Assembly (NCBI GenBank): GCA_963786765.1
Contig: CAWBAJ010000008.1
Location: 1-64,000 of the forward strand
Source of the DNA: DATKNA01 sp963786765
GTDB lineage: Bacteria; Actinomycetota; Actinomycetes; Actinomycetales; Kineosporiaceae
DNA: 64,000 bases
Direction: 5' to 3'
In this document: piece after piece, positions 28,254-37,735 of the stretch
Layout: the number at the start of each line of letters is the position of its first letter
Position numbering within the stretch: position 1 is the first letter of the stretch
Program-made: the position numbers and the translations under genes
The notes under the pieces: generated by a model
Told to the model about the DNA's origin: nothing
Databases searched by the model: none
The model's input: the letters and a program-made list of their open reading frames with translations, nothing else

Positions 28254-28546
28254 CTGGCCTGGTCAAGGGACGACAATCGCCGGGTGTGCGACGAGCGCCC
28301 AGGAGTGGCCAGCGTGCCATCGGGTCGAATACGGCGTCGATAGTTGCGCTGTAGTACTACCTTCCGTGACACGCGAAGCACTATTCGTCGTTGAAGCGCG
28401 ATCTGTGATGGTCAGACCTCAGGCTGTCACCGCCCGACCGCACCGGACCCTGGCGTCACCCCGGCAATAGACGACGCCGCGTGAAGAACTCCTTGGGCAG
28501 CTGCCTGAAGCGAGCGTTGCTTCCGCTATACTGAGCTGCCTTTCGC
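28254..28546. other. Intergenic region before the VWA gene
   Basis: About 290 bases separate the end of the copper oxidase from the VWA gene, both on the minus strand. I see no gene. There are two direct copies of AGGCAGCT about 40 bases apart near 28500 and 28535 (minus strand), and an AT-richer patch around 28520-28535 that includes TATACT on the plus strand. A promoter for the VWA gene is expected here but cannot be fixed. Confidence 0.35.
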
Positions 28547-31500
28547 TCATCCCGCGGGTATCTCCACGACCGCGAGATCCCATTTGTCGGTGGTCGGAGC
28601 CGTGTCGTTGATGGTGACCGGCGTCCCGGCCGAGGCGGTCGTGGTGTTCTGACGCTGCACCCAGTACGTGTCCCCGACGGATGGGAGGTACTGGTCGACG
28701 ATCGTCTGCCCCGTTCCCGCCGTCCTGGCCACCGCCCTGCTCCAGTGGGTCCCGACGGCCCACAGCCAGGAACCAGCGCGGGTGGTTGTCACTGTCGCCG
28801 TCGGCGCCCCGGTACCCGCGGCGGCGACCGTCGTCGCGGGGTTGACACCCGTGGCAGCCCCCGACGAACGCGACGACATTCATGGAAGAGACCGCGCTGC
28901 TCTTGAGAGTCGCCGTCACGGACGCGTTCGTGACCGTTGCCGACGCGACCGCGGTCCAGATCTCGGCGTCACCTGATTGGGCGTTCGACCGCGCCCGCAG
29001 CGTCCACGTCAGGCCGCCGCCGCTCACCGCCGTGACCGATTGCGAGCCTGCAGCGGAGGGGCCGTCGGCCGAGATGAACGCGACCAACAGCTCGTTGGCC
29101 GAACTCGTGCTGAACGTGGGCGACTTGACGGACACCGACTTGGACGTCGGATGGATGACCACCTGCTTGTCACAGCGAGCGTCCGCGCTGCCGTCGTCGT
29201 GAAGGTGGCGTCGGTCGACGCTGCCGCATTCCCCGACCCGTCGATGCTGCGAACTTGGAAGTGGTACGTCGTCCCGGCAGTGAGCCCGGCGATCGTCTGG
29301 GAGTGAGGTCGTCAACGTCGTGCTCAGGGCGGTCGAGTTGCCGTAGTTCGCGTCCGGTCCATAGGCGATCTCCGTCGTGGCCGGCTCGTCGGTGGTCCAC
29401 GACACCTGCGCGGTACTCCCGGACGGCGTGGCGACGACGTTCGAGATGACTGGCGGCGTGGTGTCCGCCTTGGTCGTGACCGTCGCGGCGTTGGAGACGG
29501 GTGACGTGTTGCCGGCGCCGTCGTAGGCGGTGACGGTGTAGCTGTACGTCGTGCCGCCCACGACGGTCTTGTCGACGTACCCCGGTGCCGCCACGGACGT
29601 CAGCCGGACTCCGTCGCGCAGGACGTTGTAGCCGACACCCCCACATTGTCGGACGACGGCGACCACGAGAGGCCGACCTGCGTCGGGCTGCTCGCGGCGG
29701 CAGCCAGGTCGGTCACCGCCGTCGGCGCCTGGCTGTCCTCGGACGGTGCCGGGAAGCGCACCAGCGACGAGACCGACGGCACGCCCTGGCTGTTGACGAT
29801 CGACAGCAAGTATAACCCGGCGGAGCGTAGTTGCCGTTGGCCGGCAGCTGCACGTTGATACCGCCGGCGGTCTGCGTGAACGGCAAGGTCAGCATGCGAG
29901 CGTTCTGGTCGAACGCGTGGGTCACCGAGCCGGTGCGGATCAGGGTCACCTTGGCGATCCCCGCAGCGTCCGGCGTCTGTACGAACTGGAGGCTCCGTAC
30001 TGGACCGTAGGACTCACGGACGTGATGGAAGGCCGGGAGCCTCGAACAAGTAGGCCGGGGAGTACAGCTGCGCCGTCTGTGGTCGGGAACGCCCGGATCG
30101 CCCCCGCCGCCGGCTATGAATACACGTCCATCGGGGAGCAGTGTCGCGACCGAGTGATACAGCCGTGGTTCGGTCAACGAGGCAACGGTGCGCCAATGCC
30201 CGGTCGGGGGTCCAGATCTCCATCGGCAGCACCCCCGTTGGCGTCGACGAAGCCCGACTTCTCGGTGTCGCCACCGCTTGCCAGGACCTCACCGCTCGGT
30301 AGGGCGGTGAGGTTGAGGAACGCCCGCGGGTAGGACATCGAGGCCGTGGGTTGCCAGGTCGGGTTCGGCTGGTTCATGTCGAGCGTGTAGGCCGTTTTCA
30401 GGGCCGGTCCCGAGTTGCCGTCGTCCGCCGCCGAGCCTGCCTTCATGAACTTGCCCGGCGCGTAGTTGACGATGCTTCCACCGTCGATGACGCGCGCGTC
30501 GACGGTCGACCAGGTGTTCGTGCCGAGGTTCAGGACTTCTGTAGCCGTCGGGGCCTCGGAACCGCCGGAGTGCAGGATCCGGCCGTCGGGCAGCTGATGG
30601 ATGAACGGGTAGATCGGCATCGAATGGGTGGCGGCGGTCATCGTCGTCCAGGTGTTCGTGGCCGGGTCGTACATCTCCGGCGTTGCCACCACGTCGCTCG
30701 CGGAGGTGTTGTCGCCGGAGTTCACGAGCACCTTGCCGTCGGCGAGCGTCGTCCCGGTCGCGTACCAGCGTGGGTAGTGCATGGGCGCCAGGTTCTGCCA
30801 TTGCTCGCTCTGCCAGTCGAAGGCGGTCACATCAGGAATGCCCAGTCCCCCCGACGTGTTGGTCCCGCCTATCACGGCGATCCGGCCGTCGGCGAGCACG
30901 GCCTGTCCCGCACAGAAGAGGTCGGCAGCGGCGTTGGGGATCTGCTTCTGCACGCCGGTGGCCGGATCCCAGATGTACTGCTGCCCGCCCTGCGTGAAGT
31001 CGCCCTGGAACGTCACGACCTTGCCTGTCGGGGTCAATGCGGCATGGATGGACACGATCGGCCACGGGATGATGGAACCCACCTGGCCGACGACGTCCGC
31101 TCCCGCAGCGGGCGTGGTCGCGGTCGGCGGGACTCGACCCGGGGCTTGCATTGCCTTGCGAGTCCACCGCAGCCACGGTGTAGGTGTAGGTCGCGCCACC
31201 CGAGACCGCCGTGTCCGCGTAGGAGGTCGACACCGGGCTGGCGATGTTCGCCCCGTTGCGGGTGACGACGTAGTGGTCGATCGGATAGGTCCAGCCGGTC
31301 GGCGCCGTCCAGGCCAGGTCCACCTCGTTGCCGTTGACGACATCGGCCACGAGGTTCGTCGGCGCGGGCGGAGCGGAGGTCCCACTCGCCGGAACTATCT
31401 CGATGGCAGCGAGGTCGTAGGTGTCCGTCGTCGGCGCCGTGTCGTTGATCGTCACCGGCGTTCCGGCCGTGGATGTCGTCGAGTTCTGACGCTGGACCCA

Positions 31501-32121
31501 ATAGGTGTCCCCCACCGAGGGGAGGAACTGGTCGACCAGAGTCTGGTTGGCGCCGACGGTCCGAGCGGTCGCCCTGGACCAGTCGTTGCCGACGCCCCAG
31601 ACCCACGAGTTCGCGAACTTGGTGGTCAGCGTGGTCGTCGGCGCGCCGGTGGCCGCACTACTCGCCGAGGTCGCACCGACGGCGGCGGCGTCTGCTCCGG
31701 TGAACGCCACGACCGTGATCGACCCGACATAGCCGCCGGCGGCACGGGTCGCCGCGACAGTCACATTCGTGAGCACGTTCGGCGACGCCGCTTGCCAGAT
31801 CTCGGCCGTTCCCGGCTGCAGGTCGGAGAGGGCTCGCCGGCTCCAGGTGAGTCCGCCACCCGTCACCGAGGTGAAGCTCTGCCCGCTCGCGCCGGACGGG
31901 CCGTCCGACGTGACGAACACGACGAGCAGCTCGTTCGCCTGATGGGTCGTGATGGGCGGCGACGTGATGGAGCTGCCGCCGGTGGACTGGTGCGTCGTCA
32001 CGGTCACGTCGACCGCCAGGGTCGCGGCCCATGCGGGGGGACCGAGTGTCAGGAGCGCCGCAGCGAGGGCGACAACAGCAAGGACGGCAGCAGCTCGCCC
32101 ACGGATCCAGCGGAAATGCAT
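28547..32121 (-). CDS. Secreted galactose-oxidase-like radical copper oxidase with FnIII domains and duplicated flanking modules, frameshifted
   Basis: The joined product has about 1190 residues. A signal peptide ends PPAWA. Then come: module A (about residues 30-245), a fibronectin III domain, a kelch propeller of the galactose oxidase family, a DUF1929 E-set domain, two more FnIII domains, and a second copy of module A at the C-terminus. The copper site is recognisable: Cys in DLFCAGQAV and Tyr in YPRWYATGTTLADGKV (thioether pair), Tyr-His in PRLYHSVATLLPDGRV, and His in SVTHAFDQNARM. It probably oxidises extracellular glycans or alcohols and releases hydrogen peroxide, as Streptomyces GlxA does. 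Frames slip near 31130, 30237, 30210, 30090, 30020, 29815, 29640, 29300, 29170 and 28870. Confidence 0.85.
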
Positions 32122-32250
32122 GGCGCGCCCTCGCGGCTAGGAGCGGCGTCGCCACGGCGTGGAGACGTCGATCGATCCACCCCGAGCCAGTGGATCGTTG
32201 CACCCCTAGATGGCCGTCGTCCATAGCGGCCGCGGAGAGCTCGGGTCAGG

Positions 32251-32556
32251 TCACGCGTAGATCCCCGCCGACGGGACGACCAGTCCGCGGACGGCGAACT
32301 CGTCGATGCCCTGGCCGGGCGCGGGCGGCGGCCCCGGGACCAGATCAGCCATCACGGGACCGACCACCTCACGATTGAAGCGCTCGAACTGCTCGCGCGA
32401 CTCCCACACCTCGAGGATCTCGAAGCCGTCGCTCGTGGCACGGGCGACGTGGACGACGAGCCCCTCGCCCTTGCCCTCCCCTCGCCGGAGGACCTCGTCG
32501 TGCAGCGCGTCGTACATCTCGGCCGGGGCCGGGACCCTGCTCAGCACTGCGTACAT
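32251..32556 (-). CDS. Antibiotic-monooxygenase-like small protein
   Basis: The 101-residue protein starts MYAVLSRVPAPAEMYDALHD and contains FEILEVWESREQFERFNREV, typical of the dimeric ferredoxin-like ABM fold seen in small stress or heme-related proteins. CAGGAGGCG lies 6 bases before the ATG. The substrate is unknown. It is one of three proteins of this general size and fold type in the accessory block. Confidence 0.7.
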   Translation of the reverse strand: MYAVLSRVPAPAEMYDALHDEVLRRGEGKGEGLVVHVARATSDGFEILEVWESREQFERFNREVVGPVMADLVPGPPPAPGQGIDEFAVRGLVVPSAGIYA

Positions 32557-32651
32557 GTGCGCCTCCTGGGAGACAGGACCTATCGACTCAAGATCAGAGT
32601 AGGTTCGGCACGTTCTCAGGGGCGAGAAGCGAACGGGCACATGCCGGACGG

Positions 32652-32915
32652 CTATGACGGGCGCGTCGTCCAGGAGAGGTCGATCGCTGCCAGATCGGCG
32701 GGGTCGGCACCGTGCAGCAGCTGGCTCAGTGGGATCTCCAGCGCCCGGCACAGGACCGGAAGGTCCTCGACGCCGATCCGCCGCTGCCCGCTCTCGGTGT
32801 CACTGACCATCCCGACCGACCAGCCCATGCGCTCGGCGAGGTCCCGTTGCCGCCAGCCGTGCCTGTGCCGCTCCGCTCGGACGTTGCGAGCGACGATCGC
32901 GGCCAGGTCGGGCAT
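32652..32915 (-). CDS. XRE-family helix-turn-helix regulator
   Basis: The 87-residue protein is essentially one HTH_3 domain: VARNVRAERHRHGWRQRDLA, ERMGWSVGMVSDTESGQRRI, then LPVLCRALEIPLSQLL. Recognition-helix residues lie in SVGMVSDTES. There is no effector domain. Such small regulators often control the gene beside them; here that could be the ABM-like gene 95 bases downstream on the same strand, but no operator is evident. Confidence 0.85.
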   Translation of the reverse strand: MPDLAAIVARNVRAERHRHGWRQRDLAERMGWSVGMVSDTESGQRRIGVEDLPVLCRALEIPLSQLLHGADPADLAAIDLSWTTRPS

Positions 32916-33165
32916 GGGCTCATCCTCGGAAGAGGATCCCTCTCCCTGAAGCGCGCTCCCGCTTGACTAGGGATCATCCCGAGTGGTTGGGTAGCCAGCA
33001 GCACGGGAAGGCAACACCACGAACGTCCGTCGCGGCCTGGCGAGAAGGCCGGCCCGAGCTCGCCCCGTCACCAGGGTCGAGGGCGGCGACGGGCAGCGCG
33101 GTCCCGGCCCGGCCGTCGAAGATCCGTTCCGGCCGGGTCGGGACCGTTCCACGGGGAGGGGAATC
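32916..33165. promoter_or_regulatory. Divergent intergenic region
   Basis: These 250 bases separate the XRE gene from the small cysteine-rich gene. TTGACT at about 32964 and the interrupted palindrome GGGATCATCCC near 32972 are the only regulatory-looking features. I see no gene. Confidence 0.3.
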
Positions 33166-33360
33166 GTGGACAGACCGAAGAGAGCGACCCGGCGCACCGC
33201 CGACCACTCCTCGACCCGCGGCTTCTGCATGTGCTGCGGCGTGCCCTGGCCCTGCCCCACCATCCGGCGGGAGCTGCTGACCCCGCCCCTGCGGGGGCAG
33301 CCGGCCGGGTGGGTACGCGATCAGCCCACGCCCGGAGCCACGAAGATGCAGAAGGGGTGA
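33166..33360 (+). CDS. Small cysteine-containing protein (WPCPTIR type)
   Basis: A 64-residue frame starts at a GTG with GGGGAGGGG six bases upstream. It contains GFCMCCGVPWPCPTIRRELL, a CxxC followed by WPCPT, a pattern I associate with short actinobacterial proteins that carry a zinc-ribbon-like cysteine cluster. The C-terminal 13 codons overlap the convergent glyoxalase gene, so the end may be affected by an indel. No function is assigned. Confidence 0.5.
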   Translation: MDRPKRATRRTADHSSTRGFCMCCGVPWPCPTIRRELLTPPLRGQPAGWVRDQPTPGATKMQKG

Positions 33361-33725
33361 CCGGCGGGATCCGCGAAGACCCAGAGCGGCTCGTCGGGAT
33401 CGTCCGTGCGGTCCAGCAGCACATGCGCCCCGAGCCGCAGGGCGTGGTCGTGCTCGGCGCGCAGCTCCTCCTCCGTCGGTACCGCGAAATCGAGGTGCAG
33501 CTGCTGCGGCACGGTGTGGTGCGGCCAGGTCGACCTCGCCAGCTCCTCGACCTTCTGGAACGCGAGCTGGCCGTTGCCGTCCGGCGCGCGCAGCACGAGC
33601 CAGTCGTCCCCTTCGGGATCCGGCTGCTCGTGGCCCGGCCGGTACGTCCAGCCGAGCAGGTCGCGGTAGAACTCGGCGAGCGCTCGCGGGTCGGTCGTGT
33701 CCAGGACCGTCGAGACCATCCTCAT
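33321..33725 (-). CDS. Glyoxalase/bleomycin-resistance fold protein
   Basis: The 134-residue VOC-fold protein reads MRMVSTVLDTTDPRALAEFY, LLGWTY, LAFQKVEELARSTWPHHTVP, QQLHLDFAVPTEEELRAEHD and ends FADPAGHPFCIFVAPGVG. Two beta-alpha-beta-beta-beta halves are visible, with His in QLHLDF and the C-terminal DPAGHPFC typical of this actinobacterial subgroup. The substrate is unknown. A related protein is encoded at 48678-49034. It overlaps the methyltransferase stop (ATGA). Confidence 0.85.
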   Translation of the reverse strand: MRMVSTVLDTTDPRALAEFYRDLLGWTYRPGHEQPDPEGDDWLVLRAPDGNGQLAFQKVEELARSTWPHHTVPQQLHLDFAVPTEEELRAEHDHALRLGAHVLLDRTDDPDEPLWVFADPAGHPFCIFVAPGVG

Positions 33726-34465
33726 GCCGCGACCGTAGCGACCACCCCCGACAGCAACATGAACAGCGGGCGCTCGCGCTCGCCGGCCCACTCCGGGTGC
33801 TCGGCGACCTGCTCGTCCGTGGGCCCCCACTCCTCGAGCGCCGTCAGCGTGAATCCGGCCGCCAGCAGGGCGCCCACGTAGTCGCTCACGGTGCGGTGGT
33901 ACTTGACGACGCCCGGCGCCAGCCAGTCCGTGACCCGCCGACCTCGATCGAGGTACCGGTCGAGGGGCCAGACGGGCCGACCGGACGGGCCCGGGACGAA
34001 CCCCGGATCCGACGGCGCGGTGTAGATCGGGTGCTCGACCGAGGCCACGAGCACGCCGCCCGGCGCGAGAGCTGCGCGGACGCGGGCCAGCACGCGGTCG
34101 ACGTCCGGGAGGTAGTGCAGCGCCAAGGAGCTGTACGCGAGGTCGAACGCGCCCGCGTCGAGGTCGACGGCGTCCAGGTCCGCCCGCCGGTACGTGATCC
34201 TGGGATCGGCGGTCTCCCGGACGGCGACGCTCGAGCATGCGCTCCGACAGGTCGAGGCCGAGCACCGACGCCGCGCCCTGGCGCGCCGCCCATCGGCAGA
34301 ACCAGCCGAACCCGCAGCCGAGGTCGACGACGCGCAGGCCGGCCATCGGCGGCAGCATCGCCCGCAGCGCCGGCCACTCCGGCGCGGCGTCGAGTCCGTG
34401 CACCGAGCGCGGCAGTTCGCGTAGTCCGCGAAGAATGCCGGGTCGTCGTACACGTTCTGCGGCAC
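33722..34465 (-). CDS. Class I SAM-dependent methyltransferase, frameshifted
   Basis: The N-terminus is VPQNVYDDPAFFADYA in one frame, then VHGLDAAPEWPALRAMLPPM and the SAM motif LRVVDLGCGFGWFCRWAARQ in a second, and then ITYRRADLDAVDLDAGAFDL with LAYSSLALHYLPD in the first again. Slips are near 34415 and 34225. The total of about 247 residues is usual for this family (YafE/UbiE-like small-molecule methyltransferases). The substrate is unknown. Confidence 0.85.
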   Translation of the reverse strand: MPQNVYDDPAFFADYANCRARCTDSTPRRSGRRCGRCCRRWPACASSTSAAGSAGSADGRRARARRRCSASTCRSACSSVAVRETADPRITYRRADLDAVDLDAGAFDLAYSSLALHYLPDVDRVLARVRAALAPGGVLVASVEHPIYTAPSDPGFVPGPSGRPVWPLDRYLDRGRRVTDWLAPGVVKYHRTVSDYVGALLAAGFTLTALEEWGPTDEQVAEHPEWAGERERPLFMLLSGVVATVAA

Positions 34466-34513
34466 GCCGCGGACGCTAGCCGGGGCGCGCGCGACGGCGG
34501 CGAGCGGATAAAT

Positions 34514-34966
34514 CTCAGGCGGCGTCCATGCGGCGGCCGCGCGCGGCCTGCTCCCGGCGGAGCCGCTGGCGCAGGGCCTCCTCCCGCCGGGACAGGTCCT
34601 CCTCCCAGCGGCGCAGGGTGCGCTCGTGCTCCTCGTTGACGTCCCAGAGCTGGGCGAGCAGGGCGGCATCCTCCTCCAGGCTGCCCAGGTGGCAGGCGCG
34701 CGCCCGCCGTACGGCGTCGGCGGTGGTCGTCGACCGACTGCTCTTCGTCGGCCGGCTTGCCGCTGCGGATCCTCATCCGGCGCTGGTGCCCCGCCGCGAT
34801 CCAGGCCACGGCCCCCGCCAGCGGGAAGACCAGGACGGCGATGATCCACCCCCATCGCGGGAATCCAGGGAACGGCCGCCTCGGACGACCTCAGGATGTC
34901 GACGAAGCAGAACACGGCGAGCCCGTACTCGAGGACGAGCAGGATGCCGTCCGTCAGGTGGATCAT
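34514..34966 (-). CDS. PLDc_N-domain membrane protein with coiled-coil tail, frameshifted
   Basis: Two hydrophobic segments (ILLVLEYGLAVFCFVDIL and IIAVLVFPLAGAVAWIAA) match the phospholipase D N-terminal membrane domain. A charged tail with WDVNEEHERTLRRWEEDLSR and REEALRQRLRREQ follows and is probably a coiled coil. No HKD nuclease motif is present. Frames change near 34850 and 34720; the total is about 150 residues. A protein of the same general plan is encoded at 41716-42072. Confidence 0.75.
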
Positions 34967-35094
34967 GGACAACTCCGCTGGGACGCTGAACGGGAGTGCC
35001 GGTCGGCGCAGGATCGGCGATGGCGGAATCGTCCCCCTCGCGGCCCGGCCGCGCAGGTGGATCACGGTGACGCGCGCCGGACCCCAGCAGCGCC

Positions 35095-36418
35095 CTACTC
35101 GGGGACGACGTCCCGGTGGACCACCCGGTGCCGCAGCGCCGCCCGGAACAGCTCGCCGGCACCCGGGCGCGCCTGCAGGTGCCGGTCGAGCAGCGCGCCC
35201 GTCTCCTGGACGAGCTCGAGCCAGCGCAGCTCGCGCAGCACTGCGAAGAACAAGGGCGCGGTGTCCGACTCCGACGGCTCGCGCCGCCCGGCCGCCCGCC
35301 ACCCGGACTCGGTGACGACGGCCTGCACCAGGGCGCGGACGTCCTCCTCCGGCACGCTGTCGCCGGACTCCAGGACGGCGAGCACGACCTCCCACGCCAC
35401 CGCGAGCGCGGAGTGCTCGGGGCCGACCAGCCCTCCCGCGACCGCCGTCCAGAGGGCGCGGCCGTCGGCGAGCGCGGCCCGCCCGCTCGGCGTGCACAGC
35501 AGCCGGGCGCCGCGGCGGCGGATCAGCCCGAGCCGGGTCGCGGCCTCACGCAGCACGAGCACCGGGTAGGCGTCGACCTCGCGGCTGGCGGGACCGATGA
35601 GCTCGTCGCGCCAGCCGAGCTCGTCGAGGGCGCGGGCGACCGTGCGCGGCGGCAGGTACCCGGCGGCGGTGAGGGCGAGGCCCTCCGCGATCTCGGTGAG
35701 CAGCCAGTCCAGCGGGCGCAGCAGGGCCCGGGCGGGCGCCGCCATCCCCACGTCGACAGGCTCGCGGAGCCGGTGCTCGAGCGGCGCGAGCAGGCCAGTG
35801 CGGGTGGTCGAGCGGGGCCCTCGGACCCAGCGCCCGATCCGCTCGTCGAGGATCCGGTCGTAGGGGGAACGCCCGGCCAGCTGCGGCAGCGGCGTCGTCA
35901 GCACGGACACCGTGATCTCGGCCTGCTGGTCCCGCCAGCCCCGCGACCCCGGCGTCAGCTCCCCCGCGGCGATCGCCATCTCGAGCCGGTCCGCGACGGC
36001 CTCGAGCGCCGAGGCCTCGGCCGGCTCCATGACGGCGCCCCAGGTGAGCAGCTCGGTGCCGGGCGGGTCGATGCCCGGAGCGCTGCGCGGCCTTGCGGGC
36101 GAGGCTGCGGCCGCGGTCCAGGCCGGCGTCCGCGGCGGTGAGGATCTGCGTGGTCGTGTCGCTGCGGACGATGCGGGCGTACCGCTCCATCCCCATGGCG
36201 TCGAGCAGGGCCGCGAGCGCCTCCGCGACGTGGCAGCGGGCGGCGCCGTCGGGCCCCCAGCGGGCGAGGTGGTCCCAGCAGAACAGCTGGACGCGCCACT
36301 GGGTGACGGACTCGGGGCCGTCCCCCGCGGTGAGCGTCTCCCAGGCCGTGCGGGCGCTCTCGGCGAGGTCGGGCTCGAGCCGCCCGATCACTGCCAGGGC
36401 CTCCTCCACGGACAACAC
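35095..36418 (-). CDS. Conserved-type actinobacterial protein of unknown function, one frameshift
   Basis: The protein is about 440 residues long and begins MLSVEEALAVIGRLEPDLAE. The first 110 residues (ESVTQWRVQLFCWDHLARWG) are helical; after a slip near 36090 it continues MEPAEASALEAVADRLEMAI to the end. A segment reading REAATRLGLIRRRGARLLCT followed by SGRAALADGRALW looks like a winged-helix unit of the kind found at the end of pRiA4b ORF-3-like proteins. I assign no function. It is divergent from menE across 80 bases. Confidence 0.65.
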
Positions 36419-36498
36419 GACGACAGCCTGCCATCTCCGGCCCGGATCACGGTGCCCCGGCGCGCCATGCGAAGCGCGGATCGGTCAGGCTGGAGGCC

Positions 36499-37725
36499 GT
36501 GCCCGACGCCCCCGCCGCCCCCGGACGCCGCCTGCGCGCGGTCCCCGTCGAGCCCGGTCCGGGCGTCCTGACGACCTTCCTGCCCGCCCTCCGCGCAGCG
36601 CTCAACGGCTCGGGACGACCCCGTCCTGCCCCACGCCGCGGACCGGCCCGCTCCCCCGGCGCTCGGCCCCGGCGAACCCCTGCTCCAGGGCGAGGACGAC
36701 GAGCACGACCCGACCGTCGTCGTCGTCGCGACGTCGGGCTCGTCGGGCGCGCCGAAAGGGGTGCTGCTCGGTGGCGTCGGCGCTGCTGGCGTCGGCGTCC
36801 GCGACGCACGACCGGCTCGGCGGGCCCGGCCGCTGGCTGCTCGCCCTGCCCGCCCAGCACGTCGCCGGCGTGCAGGTGCTCGTGCGCTCCCTCGTCTCAC
36901 GCACCGAGCCAGGCGTCCTCGACCTCGCGGGCGGCTTCACGCCCGCAGGCTTCGCGGCCGCCGCCTCCGCTCTGGGCGGCGTCCGCCGGTACACCGCGCT
37001 CGTGCCGACCCAGCTGGTGCGGCTGCTGGACGCGGCCGACCAGGGGGACGGCGACGGCGTGCGCGAGCTGGCCCGGTTCGACGCCGTCCTCGTCGGAGGC
37101 GCCGGCACCCCGCCGGCCGTGCTCGAACGGGCCGCGGCCGCCGGCGTCCGCGTCGTCACCACGTACGGGGCGAGCGAGACCAGCGGCGGGTGCGTGTACG
37201 ACGGGGTGCCGCTCGACGGGGTCCGGGTGCGGCTCGGGGACGGGCCGGATCCGAGTCGGGTGCTGCTCGGCGGGCCGACGCTCGCCCGCGGCTACCGGGG
37301 TGGCGGACCCGGAAGGCGCCTTCGTCTCCGGCGACGACGGGGAGCGCTGGTGGCGGACACGCGGACGCCGGGCGCCTCGACGGCGGGCGGCTGCAGGTGC
37401 TCGGGCGCCTCGACGACGCCGTCCTCACCGGTGGTGTCACGGTGCTGCCGGCGCCCGTCGAGGCGGTCCTGCTGACGTCGCCGGGCATCGCCGAGGCGGT
37501 CGTCACCGGCGTGGACGACCCCGAGTGGGGGCGGCGGGTGGTCGCCGCCGTCGTGCTCGCGGCGGGAGCGGTGGCGCCGGCGCTGGCCGACGTCCGGGAT
37601 CTGGTGGCGGCGGAGCTGGGCCCGCCGCGGCGCCCCGGCAACTGCTGGTTCTGGACGCGCTGCCGCTGGTCGGGGTGGGCAAGCCCGATCGGGGCGCCGT
37701 CGCCCGGCTCGCGGCCGGCGGGTAG
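36499..37725 (+). CDS. menE: o-Succinylbenzoate--CoA ligase, frameshifted
   Basis: MenE activates o-succinylbenzoate with ATP and CoA for MenB. The adenylate-forming motifs are visible but split between frames: VVVVATSGSSGAPKGVLLG (P-loop), LLALPAQHVAGVQVLVRSLV, VVTTYGASETSGGCVYDG, FVSGDDGERWWRT, LQVLGRLDDAVLTGGVTVLP, and VGVGKPDRGAVARL with the catalytic lysine. Slips are near 36620, 36765, 37310, 37360 and 37630. GGAGG precedes the GTG. The end is 10 bases before menA. Length when joined is about 408 residues, a compact actinobacterial MenE. Confidence 0.9.
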   Translation: MPDAPAAPGRRLRAVPVEPGPGVLTTFLPALRAALNGSGRPRPAPRRGPARSPGARPRRTPAPGRGRRARPDRRRRRDVGLVGRAERGAARWRRRCWRRRPRRTTGSAGPAAGCSPCPPSTSPACRCSCAPSSHAPSQASSTSRAASRPQASRPPPPLWAASAGTPRSCRPSWCGCWTRPTRGTATACASWPGSTPSSSEAPAPRRPCSNGPRPPASASSPRTGRARPAAGACTTGCRSTGSGCGSGTGRIRVGCCSAGRRSPAATGVADPEGAFVSGDDGERWWRTRGRRAPRRRAAAGARAPRRRRPHRWCHGAAGARRGGPADVAGHRRGGRHRRGRPRVGAAGGRRRRARGGSGGAGAGRRPGSGGGGAGPAAAPRQLLVLDALPLVGVGKPDRGAVARLAAGG

Positions 37726-37735
37726 GTTCGCCTCC

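Noticed and set aside
22321..36498. Integrative element carrying its own mobility genes
   Set aside because: I found no integrase, transposase, relaxase, terminal repeats or tRNA target at either border.
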